The notes under the pieces are model-generated. The model was not told the DNA's origin. It saw only the letters and a program-made list of their open reading frames with translations, and searched no databases. The position numbers and the translations under genes were made by a program. A DNA stretch of 64,000 bases from positions 525,252 to 589,251 of the forward strand of contig NZ_DF158897.1 of assembly GCF_000307265.1 (NCBI RefSeq), read 5' to 3'. The stretch is from Oscillibacter ruminantium GH1 (GTDB lineage: Bacteria > Bacillota > Clostridia > Oscillospirales > Oscillospiraceae). Numbering within the stretch: the first letter of the stretch is position 1; each line of letters starts with the position of its first letter. Shown one piece after another: positions 9,579-18,854 of this stretch.

Positions 9579-10463
9579 GTGAGTCAGAGCAACCGGCCCA
9601 TTGTGGCGTTCTTATATGATTTCGACAAGACTCTTTGCACCACCGATATGCAGGATTATGCCTTTATTCCCAGTCTTGGCATGACCCCAGCGGAATTCTG
9701 GGCTGTGGCCAACAACTTTGGCTGCGAAAACCACATTGACGGGATTCTGGCCTATATGTACACCATGCTCCGGGAGGCGGAACGAAAAAATCTGCCCTTC
9801 ACCCGGGCCGATCTGGTGGAAAAGGGCAGAGGCATTGTGCTGTTTCCCGGTGTGGAGGATTGGTTTGCCCGGGTGAATGCCTACGGCGAGGAGCAGGGCA
9901 TTCAGGTGGAGCACTATGTGATTTCCTCCGGCCTGCGGGAGATTATCGAGGGCAGCGCCATCAGCGGGGAATTCAAAGAAATTTACGCCAGCGAGTTTTA
10001 CTACGACGAGGATGGCAAGCCCGTCTGGCCAAAGCTGGCGGTGAATTTCACCGCCAAGACCCAGTTCGTCTACCGCATCAACAAGGGTGTGCTGGACGTG
10101 TCCAACGACCGGGATTTGAACGCATCCATGCCCGACGACAGCAAACGGGTGCCGTTTACCAACATGATCTACATGGGCGACGGCCTTTCCGATGTTCCCT
10201 GTATGAAAATGATGCGTTCCTATGGTGGGCAGGCCATCGCGGTCTATCAGGAATCCAACCGCACCGGGGTGGAGGATCTGCTGGCCAAAGGCCGGGTGGA
10301 CTTCATTTTCCCGGCGGACTACTCCCGGGGAACGGCGCTGGACGAGACGGTGAAAAATATTCTCCGCCGCATGGCCATCACCGACCGGCTGACGGAAGAG
10401 AACGCACAGCAGCTGCGTGCCATCGGCCGCAGCGAGATTCCGGAGCAGGCCTGTTTGTTTTAA
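9579..10463 (+). CDS. HAD-superfamily phosphatase
   Basis: A 294-residue haloacid-dehalogenase-fold protein. Motif I is FLYDFDKTL near residue 13 (nucleophile and acid aspartates), motif II serine/threonine is in YVISSGLREII, and motif IV is YMGDGLSDVPCM. A large cap insertion lies between motifs I and II. Related proteins are annotated only as HAD hydrolases and the substrate cannot be read from sequence. The GTG at 9579 is chosen because GGAAGGGAG lies 8 bases upstream; the upstream ATG at 9571 in another frame stops at once. It appears monocistronic. Confidence 0.8.
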   Translation: MSQSNRPIVAFLYDFDKTLCTTDMQDYAFIPSLGMTPAEFWAVANNFGCENHIDGILAYMYTMLREAERKNLPFTRADLVEKGRGIVLFPGVEDWFARVNAYGEEQGIQVEHYVISSGLREIIEGSAISGEFKEIYASEFYYDEDGKPVWPKLAVNFTAKTQFVYRINKGVLDVSNDRDLNASMPDDSKRVPFTNMIYMGDGLSDVPCMKMMRSYGGQAIAVYQESNRTGVEDLLAKGRVDFIFPADYSRGTALDETVKNILRRMAITDRLTEENAQQLRAIGRSEIPEQACLF

Positions 10464-10566
10464 GGGATGTTTCGCAATTGCCGACGTGGCCAAGCGGTGG
10501 TTTTTTTCGCTGTGCCGCGCTTTCGTGGCTGTAAATCCTTTAAATCTTGCGCCGAAACAGATGAAT

Positions 10567-10621
10567 TTTACAAATTTGCTTTACACGCCGTATAGTTTCT
10601 GATAAACTATACGGCGTGTAA
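10567..10621 (+). promoter_or_regulatory. promoter with an 18-bp perfect palindromic operator
   Basis: A candidate promoter has TTTACA at 10567-10572 and TATAGT at 10591-10596 with an 18-bp spacer. The -10 box lies inside a perfect inverted repeat: 18 bases at 10581-10598 pair with 10604-10621 around a CTGAT loop. No T-run follows, so it is not a terminator. Its place 120 bp upstream of an XRE regulator gene suggests an autoregulatory operator. Confidence 0.55.
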
Positions 10622-10740
10622 TACTTCCGTGATCAAACTGTTTTTTAATGGCTTGGTCACGGTGTGCCATGCCGCCGTGGAAAACGGCGGCTGTTAATCG
10701 CCATGAGGATGTATGTACCAACATAAAGGAGAGAGAAACC

Positions 10741-11418
10741 ATGAAGACGGAATTTCCAAGAACCCTGTCCCTTCTACGGCAAGAGCGGGGTGTCTCTCAG
10801 CGAACGGCGGCGGGAGATTTGGGCATTTCCCAAGCACTGTTGAGCCACTATGAAAACGGGATTCGGGAGCCGGGGCTGGCGTTTGTAGTCCGGGCCTGTG
10901 AATACTATCATGTGTCGGCGGACTTTCTTTTGGGCCGGACGCTGTCCCGGGAGGGGGGCGCGCTGACCGACGACGATATCCTGAATATGGCCGATCAGGG
11001 CAACATCCTGCGGGGCAGTGTGTTGGCAACGCTGCAATCCAAGCTGATTTCCGGCGCGGTGAGCGTTTTGTTCGATCTTTTGGGCAAACTGAATGACAAG
11101 GCCGCCGTGAATGAGGCGGCTCAAATGCTGAATGGGGCAATTTACATTCTGTTCCGGCGGCTGCACCGCGCCGCGGGCGGTAACGAGGCCATGTTCTCCG
11201 CTCCGGCGGAGCTGGTGGCCATGGGCCTTCCCGCAGCCGAGATGAAACTGGCGGAGGCCCGGTATGTCCGGACGCTGGAAGCGCTGCGGGAACGGGAAGC
11301 GGTATTCCCGGAGCTCACCGGAGAAAGCCTGAGCAAAAACTATCCCGGCAGCGGCCAGTGCATCACGCAGGTGCTTCACAGCGCGGACGCCAAGGCCGCC
11401 GGCCTTGTGAAAGAGTGA
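10741..11418 (+). CDS. XRE-family transcriptional regulator
   Basis: A 225-residue regulator with an N-terminal Cro/C1-type helix-turn-helix: LSLLRQERGVSQRTAAGDLGIS, then QALLSHYENGIREP, the hallmark recognition region, at about residues 8-45, followed by a SADFLLGR motif common to these proteins. The remainder is helical, with no recognised sensor domain. The ATG at 10741 follows AAAGGAGAGAG. The gene ends 4 bp before the MBOAT gene, so it probably controls and is co-transcribed with the acyltransferase pair downstream. Confidence 0.85.
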   Translation: MKTEFPRTLSLLRQERGVSQRTAAGDLGISQALLSHYENGIREPGLAFVVRACEYYHVSADFLLGRTLSREGGALTDDDILNMADQGNILRGSVLATLQSKLISGAVSVLFDLLGKLNDKAAVNEAAQMLNGAIYILFRRLHRAAGGNEAMFSAPAELVAMGLPAAEMKLAEARYVRTLEALREREAVFPELTGESLSKNYPGSGQCITQVLHSADAKAAGLVKE

Positions 11419-11422
11419 TCGA

Positions 11423-12865
11423 ATGGGATTTCAATCGCTGGCATTTCTGGTGCTTCTTGCGCTGACGGCAGTGCTGTGCCCGCTGGCGGCGAAAAAAGAC
11501 CGCCGGGCGGGAACCGCGCTGGCGATGCTGGTTTCCGCGGGATTTTACCTGTGGGGACTGGGGGACCGCGTCCTGCTGGGGTTCAACATTTTGCTGATCG
11601 GCGGGGCGGTTACCTTCGGCGCCGCGCGGTATTGGCGCTCCGGCAAGGCAGAGAACCGGCGACGCACGGTGCTGCTGCTGGCGGCGGTGTGGCATATTGC
11701 GGTGCTGCTGGGCTTTAAGTATTTGGGCTTTTTCACCGGTGGCGCCGTGTCGCTGGGGTGGGCGCCGCTGGGCCTGAGCTTTTTCACCTTCCAACAGCTC
11801 TGGTTTTTGAAGGAGGTCCGAACGGGACAGCTGCCTCCGGCGGAGCTTGAAAAGCTGGATGCGGACACGTTTACTCTGTTCTGCCTGTTTTTCCCCACGG
11901 TTTCCTCTGGCCCCATTTTGCGCCCCGGTGCGTTTTTTCCTCAGACCCGGGGTGAAAAATACCTGCGTCCCGACTGGGACGACCGGGCGGCGGGGCTGTA
12001 TGCCATTGCCTTTGGCATGGCAAAAAAGGTATTGCTGGCGGACGCGCTGGGCGCGGTGGTGAACAATGGCTATCAACATCTTGACCAGCTCACCGCCCCA
12101 GCGGCGTGGCTGGTGATTCTGGGCTATACCCTGCAATTGTACTTTGATTTCTCCGGTTACTGCGATATTGCCACCGGAGCCGCCCGTCTGCTGGGTATCC
12201 GTTTGCCGGTGAACTTTGACTCGCCCTATCGCGCTCTGAGCGTTGGGGAGTTCTGGAAACGGTGGCACATGACGCTGACGGCTTTTTTGCGGGAGTGCGT
12301 ATACTTTCCGCTGGGGGGAAGCCGGCTGGGGACGGCGAAGACCTATCGAAATATCCTGATTGTGTTTCTCATCAGCGGGTTCTGGCACGGGGCCGGGTGG
12401 ACCTTTCTGGTCTGGGGCGGACTGCATGGGCTGGCACAGGTGCTGGAGCGGGCTTGGGGGCCGGGGAGGGAGCGCCTTCCCAAAGCGATTCGCTGGGCAG
12501 GAACCTTTTTGTTTGTAAATTTAGCGTGGGTGTTTTTCCGTGCGCCGTCCCTCAGCGCGGCGGGGTCAGTGCTGAGGGCAGCGCTTTCCGGCGGGTGGGG
12601 TCTTCCCGCCTTTTTAACGGAGGGACTGCTCCCCTCCGAGGCAGAGGCACTGAACGTGCTGGGCCTTGGGGGAAAGACGGGTGTTTTGCTGCTGGCGGCG
12701 GTGTTCCTTATCGCGCTGATTGCTGCTTTAAAGCCGGGCAATACCATCCGGCGGATGGATGCCTTCCGGCCCACGGCGGCGCGGTGCGCGCTGTGCTGCA
12801 TCCTGCTGGTCTGGGCAACGCTGTCGTTTTCCGGGGTTGCCACGTTCATCTATGCGAATTTCTGA
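11423..12865 (+). CDS. MBOAT-family O-acyltransferase (AlgI/DltB-like)
   Basis: A 480-residue polytopic membrane protein of the membrane-bound O-acyltransferase family. Diagnostic segments are FYFDFSGYCDIATG-like LYFDFSGYCDIATGAARLLG, FWKRWHMTLTAFLRECVYFPLGGS, and the catalytic histidine in FLISGFWHGAGWTFLVWGGLHG. Such proteins move acyl groups across the membrane for O-acetylation or D-alanylation of surface polymers. No D-alanine ligase (DltA) or carrier (DltC) is adjacent, so an AlgI-like acetylation role with the next gene is more likely than teichoic acid D-alanylation. Confidence 0.88.
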   Translation: MGFQSLAFLVLLALTAVLCPLAAKKDRRAGTALAMLVSAGFYLWGLGDRVLLGFNILLIGGAVTFGAARYWRSGKAENRRRTVLLLAAVWHIAVLLGFKYLGFFTGGAVSLGWAPLGLSFFTFQQLWFLKEVRTGQLPPAELEKLDADTFTLFCLFFPTVSSGPILRPGAFFPQTRGEKYLRPDWDDRAAGLYAIAFGMAKKVLLADALGAVVNNGYQHLDQLTAPAAWLVILGYTLQLYFDFSGYCDIATGAARLLGIRLPVNFDSPYRALSVGEFWKRWHMTLTAFLRECVYFPLGGSRLGTAKTYRNILIVFLISGFWHGAGWTFLVWGGLHGLAQVLERAWGPGRERLPKAIRWAGTFLFVNLAWVFFRAPSLSAAGSVLRAALSGGWGLPAFLTEGLLPSEAEALNVLGLGGKTGVLLLAAVFLIALIAALKPGNTIRRMDAFRPTAARCALCCILLVWATLSFSGVATFIYANF

Positions 12866-12876
12866 GGAGGGCGGCT

Positions 12877-13917
12877 TTGAACAACTCTAAAAAACGCTGG
12901 GCCGTGGGACTGTTGGCTGGCTTTCTGGGGATTTTGTCCCTGTGCGGGCTGACGGTTCGGGTGATCGACCCCTTTTTTCACTATCGCGCCCCCGACCCGG
13001 AGGCAGAGGTCTGGTTTGACGAGCGGTATCAGAATGCGGGGCTGCTGCGCAGCCAGCAGTATGAAACCGTGCTGATGGGAACGTCCTTGGCGGCCAACTA
13101 CCGCCCCTTTTGGTTCGATGTGTTTTACAACACCTCCACCGTAAAGGTGACGATTCCAAACGGCGGATTCCACGAATTCACACAGGCGCTGGACTATGCC
13201 TTTCAAAAGCAGAATGTGAAGCGGGTGATATTCGGTTTGGACCCCAACATTCTGGCCCGCGACCCGGCGGATGCGCCGGATCAGTTGCCGGAGTATCTTT
13301 ATGATGACAATCCGTGGAACGATGGACGGTATCTTTTCAGCAAGGATGTGCTGATCCGCTCCGGCTATACGGTTATAAAAAAAGCCCGGGGCGAGACACA
13401 GCCCTTGCAGGACGCTTTCGTGTGGGACGGGACGCTGTATTTCAGCAAAGAGCTGGCCCTTGCGGGTTATGAGCGGCCCGAGGTAGCGGAGCGGCCCCAG
13501 CCGGAGGACATGTTTCTGGATGCCTGCGGCGAAAATCTGGCGGTGGTGCAGAGCTGGGTGGAAGACCACCCGGATACGCAGTTTGTCTTTTACCTCTCGC
13601 CATACAGCATTCTCTATTGGGACAAGATGCAGCGGCTGGGGGAGACAGAGGCCATGTTTGCTCTCCTGCGCCGTACGGCGGAGACGCTGCTGCCCTATGA
13701 CAATGTGGAATTGCAGTGCTTTTTGACCGATACGGATACCATTACCAACCTCGACAACTACGCGGATCACATCCATGTAGCCGGACGGGTGACCTATGCC
13801 ATGGCGCAGGCCATGCCCGGCAAAGAGAATTGCCTGACCGAGGAGAATTACCGGCAAAGACTGGACGCGCTTCATGAGTTTGTGGTACACTACGACTACG
13901 AAAAAATCTTCGCATAA
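12877..13917 (+). CDS. membrane-anchored SGNH-like partner of the MBOAT protein
   Basis: A 346-residue protein with an N-terminal transmembrane helix (VGLLAGFLGILSLCGLTV) and an extracytoplasmic domain. A GxS element, LMGTSLAANY, near residue 68 and a late DHIHVAG near residue 302 fit the Ser and Asp-x-x-His blocks of SGNH-fold acyltransferases such as AlgJ/AlgX and DltD-like partners. It starts with TTG at 12877, set by GAGGAGGGCGG just upstream; a longer in-frame reading would run inside the MBOAT gene. It probably completes transfer of the acyl group exported by the MBOAT protein onto an exopolymer. Confidence 0.7.
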   Translation: MNNSKKRWAVGLLAGFLGILSLCGLTVRVIDPFFHYRAPDPEAEVWFDERYQNAGLLRSQQYETVLMGTSLAANYRPFWFDVFYNTSTVKVTIPNGGFHEFTQALDYAFQKQNVKRVIFGLDPNILARDPADAPDQLPEYLYDDNPWNDGRYLFSKDVLIRSGYTVIKKARGETQPLQDAFVWDGTLYFSKELALAGYERPEVAERPQPEDMFLDACGENLAVVQSWVEDHPDTQFVFYLSPYSILYWDKMQRLGETEAMFALLRRTAETLLPYDNVELQCFLTDTDTITNLDNYADHIHVAGRVTYAMAQAMPGKENCLTEENYRQRLDALHEFVVHYDYEKIFA

Positions 13918-13966
13918 CAACCTGTCAGCCTGCTTCTTTTGAATTTTCCAAGGAGGTCTTTTCTAT

Positions 13967-15778
13967 ATGACCGATCAATCTCATATCAGAAACTTTTCCA
14001 TCATCGCCCATATTGACCACGGCAAGTCCACGCTGGCGGACCGCCTGCTTGAAAAGTGCGAGGCCGTCTCCGCAAGAGAAATGTCCAGCCAGCTGCTGGA
14101 CAACATGGACTTGGAGCGGGAGCGCGGCATCACCATCAAGGCCCGGGCAGTGAAGCTGAACTACAAGGCGCAAAACGGCGAGGTTTACGAATTGAACCTC
14201 ATTGATACGCCGGGCCATGTGGACTTTAACTACGAGGTTTCCCGTTCCCTTGCCGCCTGCGAAGGGGCGGTGCTGGTGGTGGATGCCACGCAGGGCGTGG
14301 AGGCTCAGACGCTGGCCAACACCTATCTCGCCATGGAGCACGACCTTGAAATTCTGCCGGTCATCAATAAGATCGACCTGCCCGCCGCAGATCCCCAAAA
14401 GGCAAAGCACGAGGTGGAGGACATCATCGGCCTGCCCGCCATGGACGCGCCGGAGATTTCGGCAAAAATGGGCATCAATATCGCCGCGGTTCTGGAAGAT
14501 GTGGTGAAAAATATTCCGGCCCCCAAGGGTGACCGGAACGCGCCGCTTAAAGCGCTGATTTTTGACAGCCAGTACGACGCCTATCGCGGCGTGGTGGTTT
14601 ACATGCGGCTGATGGACGGGATGATCCGTCCGGGGATGCAGGTGAAAATGATGGCCTCCGGCGCGGTATACACCGTGGTGGAGTGCGGCCATCTGCTGCC
14701 GCTGGGACTGGAGCCGTGTCAGGAGCTGGAGGCGGGAGAGGTCGGTTATTTTACCGCCAGCATGAAAAATGTGCAGGATACCCGGGTGGGCGACACCGTC
14801 ACCGGGGCGGAAAAGCCCGCCGCCGAGCCGCTGCCCGGCTATCGTCCGGCGCAGGCCATGGTGTACTGCGGCATTTACACCGAGGACGGGTCCAAATACC
14901 CGGACCTGCGGGATGCGCTGGAAAAGCTCCAGCTGAACGATGCGTCCCTCTCCTTTGAGCCGGAATCCTCCGCGGCGCTGGGCTTTGGTTTTCGCTGCGG
15001 CTTTTTGGGAATGCTCCATATGGAGGTCATTCAGGAGCGGCTGGAGCGGGAATTTGACTTGGACCTTGTGACCACCCTGCCCTCTGTGATCTACCACGTT
15101 ACCAAGACCGACGGCACGGTGGTGACTGTGGACAACCCCCACAACTATCCCGACCCCGCATCCATTGAGATTGCGGAGGAGCCGTTTGTCAAGGTTTCCA
15201 TCATCAGCCCCAATGAGTATGTGGGCAACATCATGCCTATGTGCCAGAACCGCCGGGGCGAGTTTAAAGATATGCAGTATTTAGATACAAACTTGGTGGA
15301 GCTGCACTATCAAATGCCTCTCAACGAGATTATCTACGACTTTTTTGATACTTTGAAGGCCAACACCAGAGGCTATGCCTCGCTGGACTATGAGCTTTCG
15401 GACTATCGGCCCAGCGAGCTGGTAAAGGTGGATTTGAAGCTGAACGGCGACGGCGTGGATGCGCTGAGTTTCATCGCCCACAAGGACAAGGCCTATCCCC
15501 GGGCCAGACGGCTGTGTGAAAAGCTGAAGGATAACATTCCCCGCCAGCTTTTTGAAATCCCCATTCAGGCCGCCGTGGGCGGCCGGGTCATCGCCCGGGA
15601 GACGGTAAAAGCCATGCGCAAGGACGTTTTGGCCAAGTGCTATGGCGGCGATATTACCCGGAAAAAGAAGCTGCTGGAAAAGCAGAAGGAGGGCAAGAAG
15701 AAAATGCGCTCCCTCGGCACGGTACAGGTGCCCACCGAGGCATTTTTGGCGGTTCTCAAGCTGGACGAGGACGAATGA
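13967..15778 (+). CDS. lepA: translation elongation factor 4 (LepA)
   Basis: A 603-residue translational GTPase that back-translocates or remodels stalled ribosomes. G1 is [10 protein letters not shown]3 is DTPGHVDF and G4 is NKIDLP. The LepA-specific C-terminal domain is present, including [27 protein letters not shown] sequence and the end [15 protein letters not shown]. An AAGGAGGTC site precedes the ATG. Length is exactly that expected for the family. Confidence 0.98.
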   Translation: MTDQSHIRNFSIIAHIDHGKSTLADRLLEKCEAVSAREMSSQLLDNMDLERERGITIKARAVKLNYKAQNGEVYELNLIDTPGHVDFNYEVSRSLAACEGAVLVVDATQGVEAQTLANTYLAMEHDLEILPVINKIDLPAADPQKAKHEVEDIIGLPAMDAPEISAKMGINIAAVLEDVVKNIPAPKGDRNAPLKALIFDSQYDAYRGVVVYMRLMDGMIRPGMQVKMMASGAVYTVVECGHLLPLGLEPCQELEAGEVGYFTASMKNVQDTRVGDTVTGAEKPAAEPLPGYRPAQAMVYCGIYTEDGSKYPDLRDALEKLQLNDASLSFEPESSAALGFGFRCGFLGMLHMEVIQERLEREFDLDLVTTLPSVIYHVTKTDGTVVTVDNPHNYPDPASIEIAEEPFVKVSIISPNEYVGNIMPMCQNRRGEFKDMQYLDTNLVELHYQMPLNEIIYDFFDTLKANTRGYASLDYELSDYRPSELVKVDLKLNGDGVDALSFIAHKDKAYPRARRLCEKLKDNIPRQLFEIPIQAAVGGRVIARETVKAMRKDVLAKCYGGDITRKKKLLEKQKEGKKKMRSLGTVQVPTEAFLAVLKLDEDE

Positions 15779-15809
15779 GCGGCTTGGAATTATCCATCCT
15801 CAACGTAAA

Positions 15810-15848
15810 AAACAGGCGGCAGGCACGAAAAGTGCCTGCCGCCTGTTT
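15810..15848. terminator. long hairpin between lepA and htrA-like gene
   Basis: A perfect 17-bp stem, AAACAGGCGGCAGGCAC, with a GAAAA loop and the inverse copy ending in GTTT. A short T-run is present on one side and A-run on the other, so it can serve the convergent lepA and htrA-like genes from both directions. Confidence 0.7.
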
Positions 15849-15889
15849 CATTGTGTCGGGAGAAATTTTTTAATGAGGCCGACTTGATA

Positions 15890-17404
15890 TTATCCGGCGG
15901 CATCCTCCTCAAACGCCTCGTCCAGATGGAGAACCACGTCCAGATACTCGCCGTCCCGCCAGATGGTCATGGGAAGGTCGTCGCCAATGCGGAACTGTCG
16001 GCGGACGCTTAAAAGCGAGTGCCGCTCGGAAACGCTTTGTCCGGCGGCGGAGACAATTACGTCTCCAGCTTTCACACCGGCAATGTCGGCGGCGGAGCCG
16101 GCGCTGACGTCCTGCACCTCCACACCCCGAGAGCCGTCCGGCAGCTCCTTGGGCAGGTCGTATACCGTGACGCCCAGCCGAGGCTCCGGAAGAACCTCGC
16201 CGTATGCGAGAATGTCGTTCACCATTTTCTGAACCGACCGCATGGGGAGCGCAAAGCCCAGCCCCTCCACGTTGGAGGTAAAGGACATCATCTTAATGGT
16301 GTTGACACCCACCACCTGACCATACACATTGATGAGCGGGCCGCCGGAGTTGCCCTCGTTCAGCGCTGCGTTGGTCTGGATAAGAGTCATGGTGCGGCCT
16401 TGAACCTCCACGTCCCGGTTGATGGCGGAGACGATGCCGTCTGTCAGCGTTCCCCGCAGCTCAACGCCCAAGGGGTTGCCGATGGCATATACCGTGTCGC
16501 CAACGGTCAGGCTGTCGGAGTCGCCCATCACCGCCGCAGGCAGGCCGGTGGCGTTCAGCTTTAAAACCGCCACGTCGTTCCCGCTGTCACCGCCCACGTA
16601 TTTTGCCTCATAGGTTTTACCGGACGCCAGCGTGACGTTGCAGTCATCGCTGCCGGCCACCACATGGTAGTTGGTGAGGACATACCCATCTTGGCGGAAA
16701 ATGACGCCGGTTCCCACCGACGCGCCGTAATCCAGCTGGGCCATAACGGTCACCACGGCCGGATTGACCAGACGGTAAACTTCCTGAATGGTCAGTTCGC
16801 GGCCATGTCCGGTGTCCAGCTCCAGCGTGGCTCCCTCGCCAAAGGGATAGGAGGCAATGGAGACTTCTTCCTGATCCCAGTCTTCGTTCTGCGAATATTC
16901 GTCCAATTCATCGCTGGGTGGTGCAAACTGGGCAAGGCCGCCGTCCAGACAGAATGCGCACATCGCCAGCGCCGTTACCACGGCGAGACAGATGAGAAAG
17001 ATCAACAGCCCCTTTCGACTGCGGGTCTGTTTCGCCGCCGGAGCGGCAGGGCCGGTTGAACGCGCGGACAACGCGGCTTTTTTCACCGCTGGGGGAAGCT
17101 CTGCCCGGCCCGGCATCCGCCGGGGCTGGACATAGGTTTCCACGACTTCCTGCGGCTTTGGAAGCGGCGGATAGTATTCCACCACTTCGCGGGGGTCTGA
17201 CAGGAAAGCGCTTGACGAATCGACGTCCGGTGTATCAGAAGGGAAGTTGCCTGCCGCGCCGCCGGTCTGCGGGGAAGCGGGCGCGGCCTGACCTCCCACC
17301 TCTAAAGCGGGCGACGCAGGTGGCTGGGTAAACGCAGGTTCCGCCGGATTGGGCGAAAGCGGTGCGCCTAAGGGAGTGCTGGGGTCAAAAATATGGTCAT
17401 TCAT
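15890..17404 (-). CDS. HtrA/DegP-like S1C serine protease with PDZ domain
   Basis: A 504-residue membrane-anchored protease for envelope quality control. The N-terminal 125 residues are proline-rich and cytoplasmic, followed by a transmembrane helix (GLLIFLICLAVVTALAMCAF). The trypsin-like domain shows the triad His in TNYHVV, Asp in GNDVAVLKL and Ser in NEGNSGGPL, then one PDZ domain (RLGVTVYDL to GDVIVSAAGQSV). The gene lies 13 bp after a sensor kinase gene, giving a regulator-kinase-protease operon reminiscent of CssRS-HtrA envelope-stress control. Confidence 0.92.
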   Translation of the reverse strand: MNDHIFDPSTPLGAPLSPNPAEPAFTQPPASPALEVGGQAAPASPQTGGAAGNFPSDTPDVDSSSAFLSDPREVVEYYPPLPKPQEVVETYVQPRRMPGRAELPPAVKKAALSARSTGPAAPAAKQTRSRKGLLIFLICLAVVTALAMCAFCLDGGLAQFAPPSDELDEYSQNEDWDQEEVSIASYPFGEGATLELDTGHGRELTIQEVYRLVNPAVVTVMAQLDYGASVGTGVIFRQDGYVLTNYHVVAGSDDCNVTLASGKTYEAKYVGGDSGNDVAVLKLNATGLPAAVMGDSDSLTVGDTVYAIGNPLGVELRGTLTDGIVSAINRDVEVQGRTMTLIQTNAALNEGNSGGPLINVYGQVVGVNTIKMMSFTSNVEGLGFALPMRSVQKMVNDILAYGEVLPEPRLGVTVYDLPKELPDGSRGVEVQDVSAGSAADIAGVKAGDVIVSAAGQSVSERHSLLSVRRQFRIGDDLPMTIWRDGEYLDVVLHLDEAFEEDAAG

Positions 17405-17417
17405 GTGCGATGCCTCG

Positions 17418-18854
17418 TTATTCCGCGGTCAGGGAGAACGAAAACGTAGTAACGCCGTCCTCGCTGGTCACATCAATTTTTTCTCGATGCTGTTCCAAAA
17501 TGGTTTTTACGATATACAGGCCCAGTCCCACGCCGGTCTTGTCCTCGCTGCGGGACTTGTCGCTTTTGTGGAACCGCTCAAACAAGAGCGGCAGTTCCCC
17601 GGGGGGAATGGTGTCTCCCAGATTGCGGACGGTAATGCGGGCCTTGCCGTCCCGCCGTGCGACGCCAAGGTACAAAACGGAGCCGGGGGTTGCAAATTTT
17701 GCGGCGTTTTCCAACAGATTATAGATCACCTGCGTGATCATGTCGTTGTCGCCCAGTACCAGAATCGGCTCGTCGGGGATGTCCGCGTCCACGTCCAATC
17801 CCCGGTCCGTGATCTTCTTTTCCATGGAGATCAGCACCCGGCGCATGCTTTCGCACACGTCGAAGTGGCACCCGTTTTTCAGCGGGTCCATGGCCTGCAG
17901 CTGGCTCACGTCCAGCATCCGCCGAACCAAACGGCTCAGGCGGCGGCTCTCTCCGGCAATGATCTGCAAATACTGCTTTTCGCTCTCATAGGGGATCGTT
18001 CCGTCCAAAATGCCGTCGGTATATCCGGCGATGGTGGTCATGGGGGTTTTCAGCTCATGGGAGATGTTGGCGATAAACTCCCGGCGCTTGCGCTCCGTCT
18101 GCTGCAGGCTCTCCGCCATAGTGTTAAACGAGCCGGCCAGCTCGCCAATCTCGTCGTTGCGGTCTGTGTCTTTCATGCGAATGTCAAAGTCCCCGTCGGC
18201 GTATCGCCGGGTGGCGGCCACCATTTCCCGAATGGGCCGAACCTGACGCATGGCGGTGACGGAGGAGGCCATAAACGCCACCATCAAAACCACGCAGGCC
18301 GTCATAATAAAGAGACCGATGAACCCCTGCCACATTTCGTCCAAAGAGGAGTGAACCACGGATACGGCGAACACCGCCCCCACCTGCGCTCCGCTGGAAT
18401 CCACCACCGGAACGCCCACGAGCAGGCGCTTTTCGGGATACACGCCGTTCAGATTGGTGCGGCTTGAGCCGGAGCCCTTTACCATTGTCTCGTTCATCAG
18501 GTTCTGGGGAATCGTGACGGACAGGCCGTCCAGTCCGCTGTCGGTGGAGAGCAGGGTGCGGCCCTGCGAATCGCAGATCAGAAAATTCAGATCGGATACC
18601 GACGCGGCAAAACCGGTCAGGGTGGACAGCTCTGCCTCGCTGGTAAAGCCGCCGTTGCGCAGATACCCGGCGGAGAGACGGGCCACCACGGCGGCCCGAG
18701 TGGCCATGTCGCTGGTTCGCTCCTGACGAAGAAAATTATAGCCCAGCGCGCAATAGGACGCGCCCAGCAATGCCAGCGTCAGCAGAACGGTGCCCATGGT
18801 CACGAACATCTGCCGCCAGTAAAGACCGCGAAATCGCGCACCCAATCGCTTCAT
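17418..18854 (-). CDS. HAMP-domain sensor histidine kinase
   Basis: A 478-residue two-pass membrane kinase. Transmembrane helices lie near residues 17-40 and 165-190, flanking an extracytoplasmic sensor of about 120 residues. A HAMP linker is followed by the phospho-acceptor box NISHELKTPMTT, then the HATPase motifs (VIYNLLENAAKF, GVGLGLYIVKTI). The start overlaps the upstream response-regulator stop by 4 bp, so the two are translationally coupled partners. The HtrA-like protease downstream suggests that the signal is misfolded exported protein or cell-wall damage. Confidence 0.93.
   Translation of the reverse strand: MKRLGARFRGLYWRQMFVTMGTVLLTLALLGASYCALGYNFLRQERTSDMATRAAVVARLSAGYLRNGGFTSEAELSTLTGFAASVSDLNFLICDSQGRTLLSTDSGLDGLSVTIPQNLMNETMVKGSGSSRTNLNGVYPEKRLLVGVPVVDSSGAQVGAVFAVSVVHSSLDEMWQGFIGLFIMTACVVLMVAFMASSVTAMRQVRPIREMVAATRRYADGDFDIRMKDTDRNDEIGELAGSFNTMAESLQQTERKRREFIANISHELKTPMTTIAGYTDGILDGTIPYESEKQYLQIIAGESRRLSRLVRRMLDVSQLQAMDPLKNGCHFDVCESMRRVLISMEKKITDRGLDVDADIPDEPILVLGDNDMITQVIYNLLENAAKFATPGSVLYLGVARRDGKARITVRNLGDTIPPGELPLLFERFHKSDKSRSEDKTGVGLGLYIVKTILEQHREKIDVTSEDGVTTFSFSLTAE

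Noticed and set aside
10581..10621. Palindrome read as an intrinsic terminator for the upstream HAD gene
   Set aside because: No T-run follows on either strand, the stem is not GC-rich, and a -10 box lies inside it; an operator explains it better.
12262..12876. Longer in-frame start for the SGNH-like gene
   Set aside because: It would overlap over 600 bp of the MBOAT gene; the TTG at 12877 has a GAGGAGG site and a membrane-anchor N-terminus.
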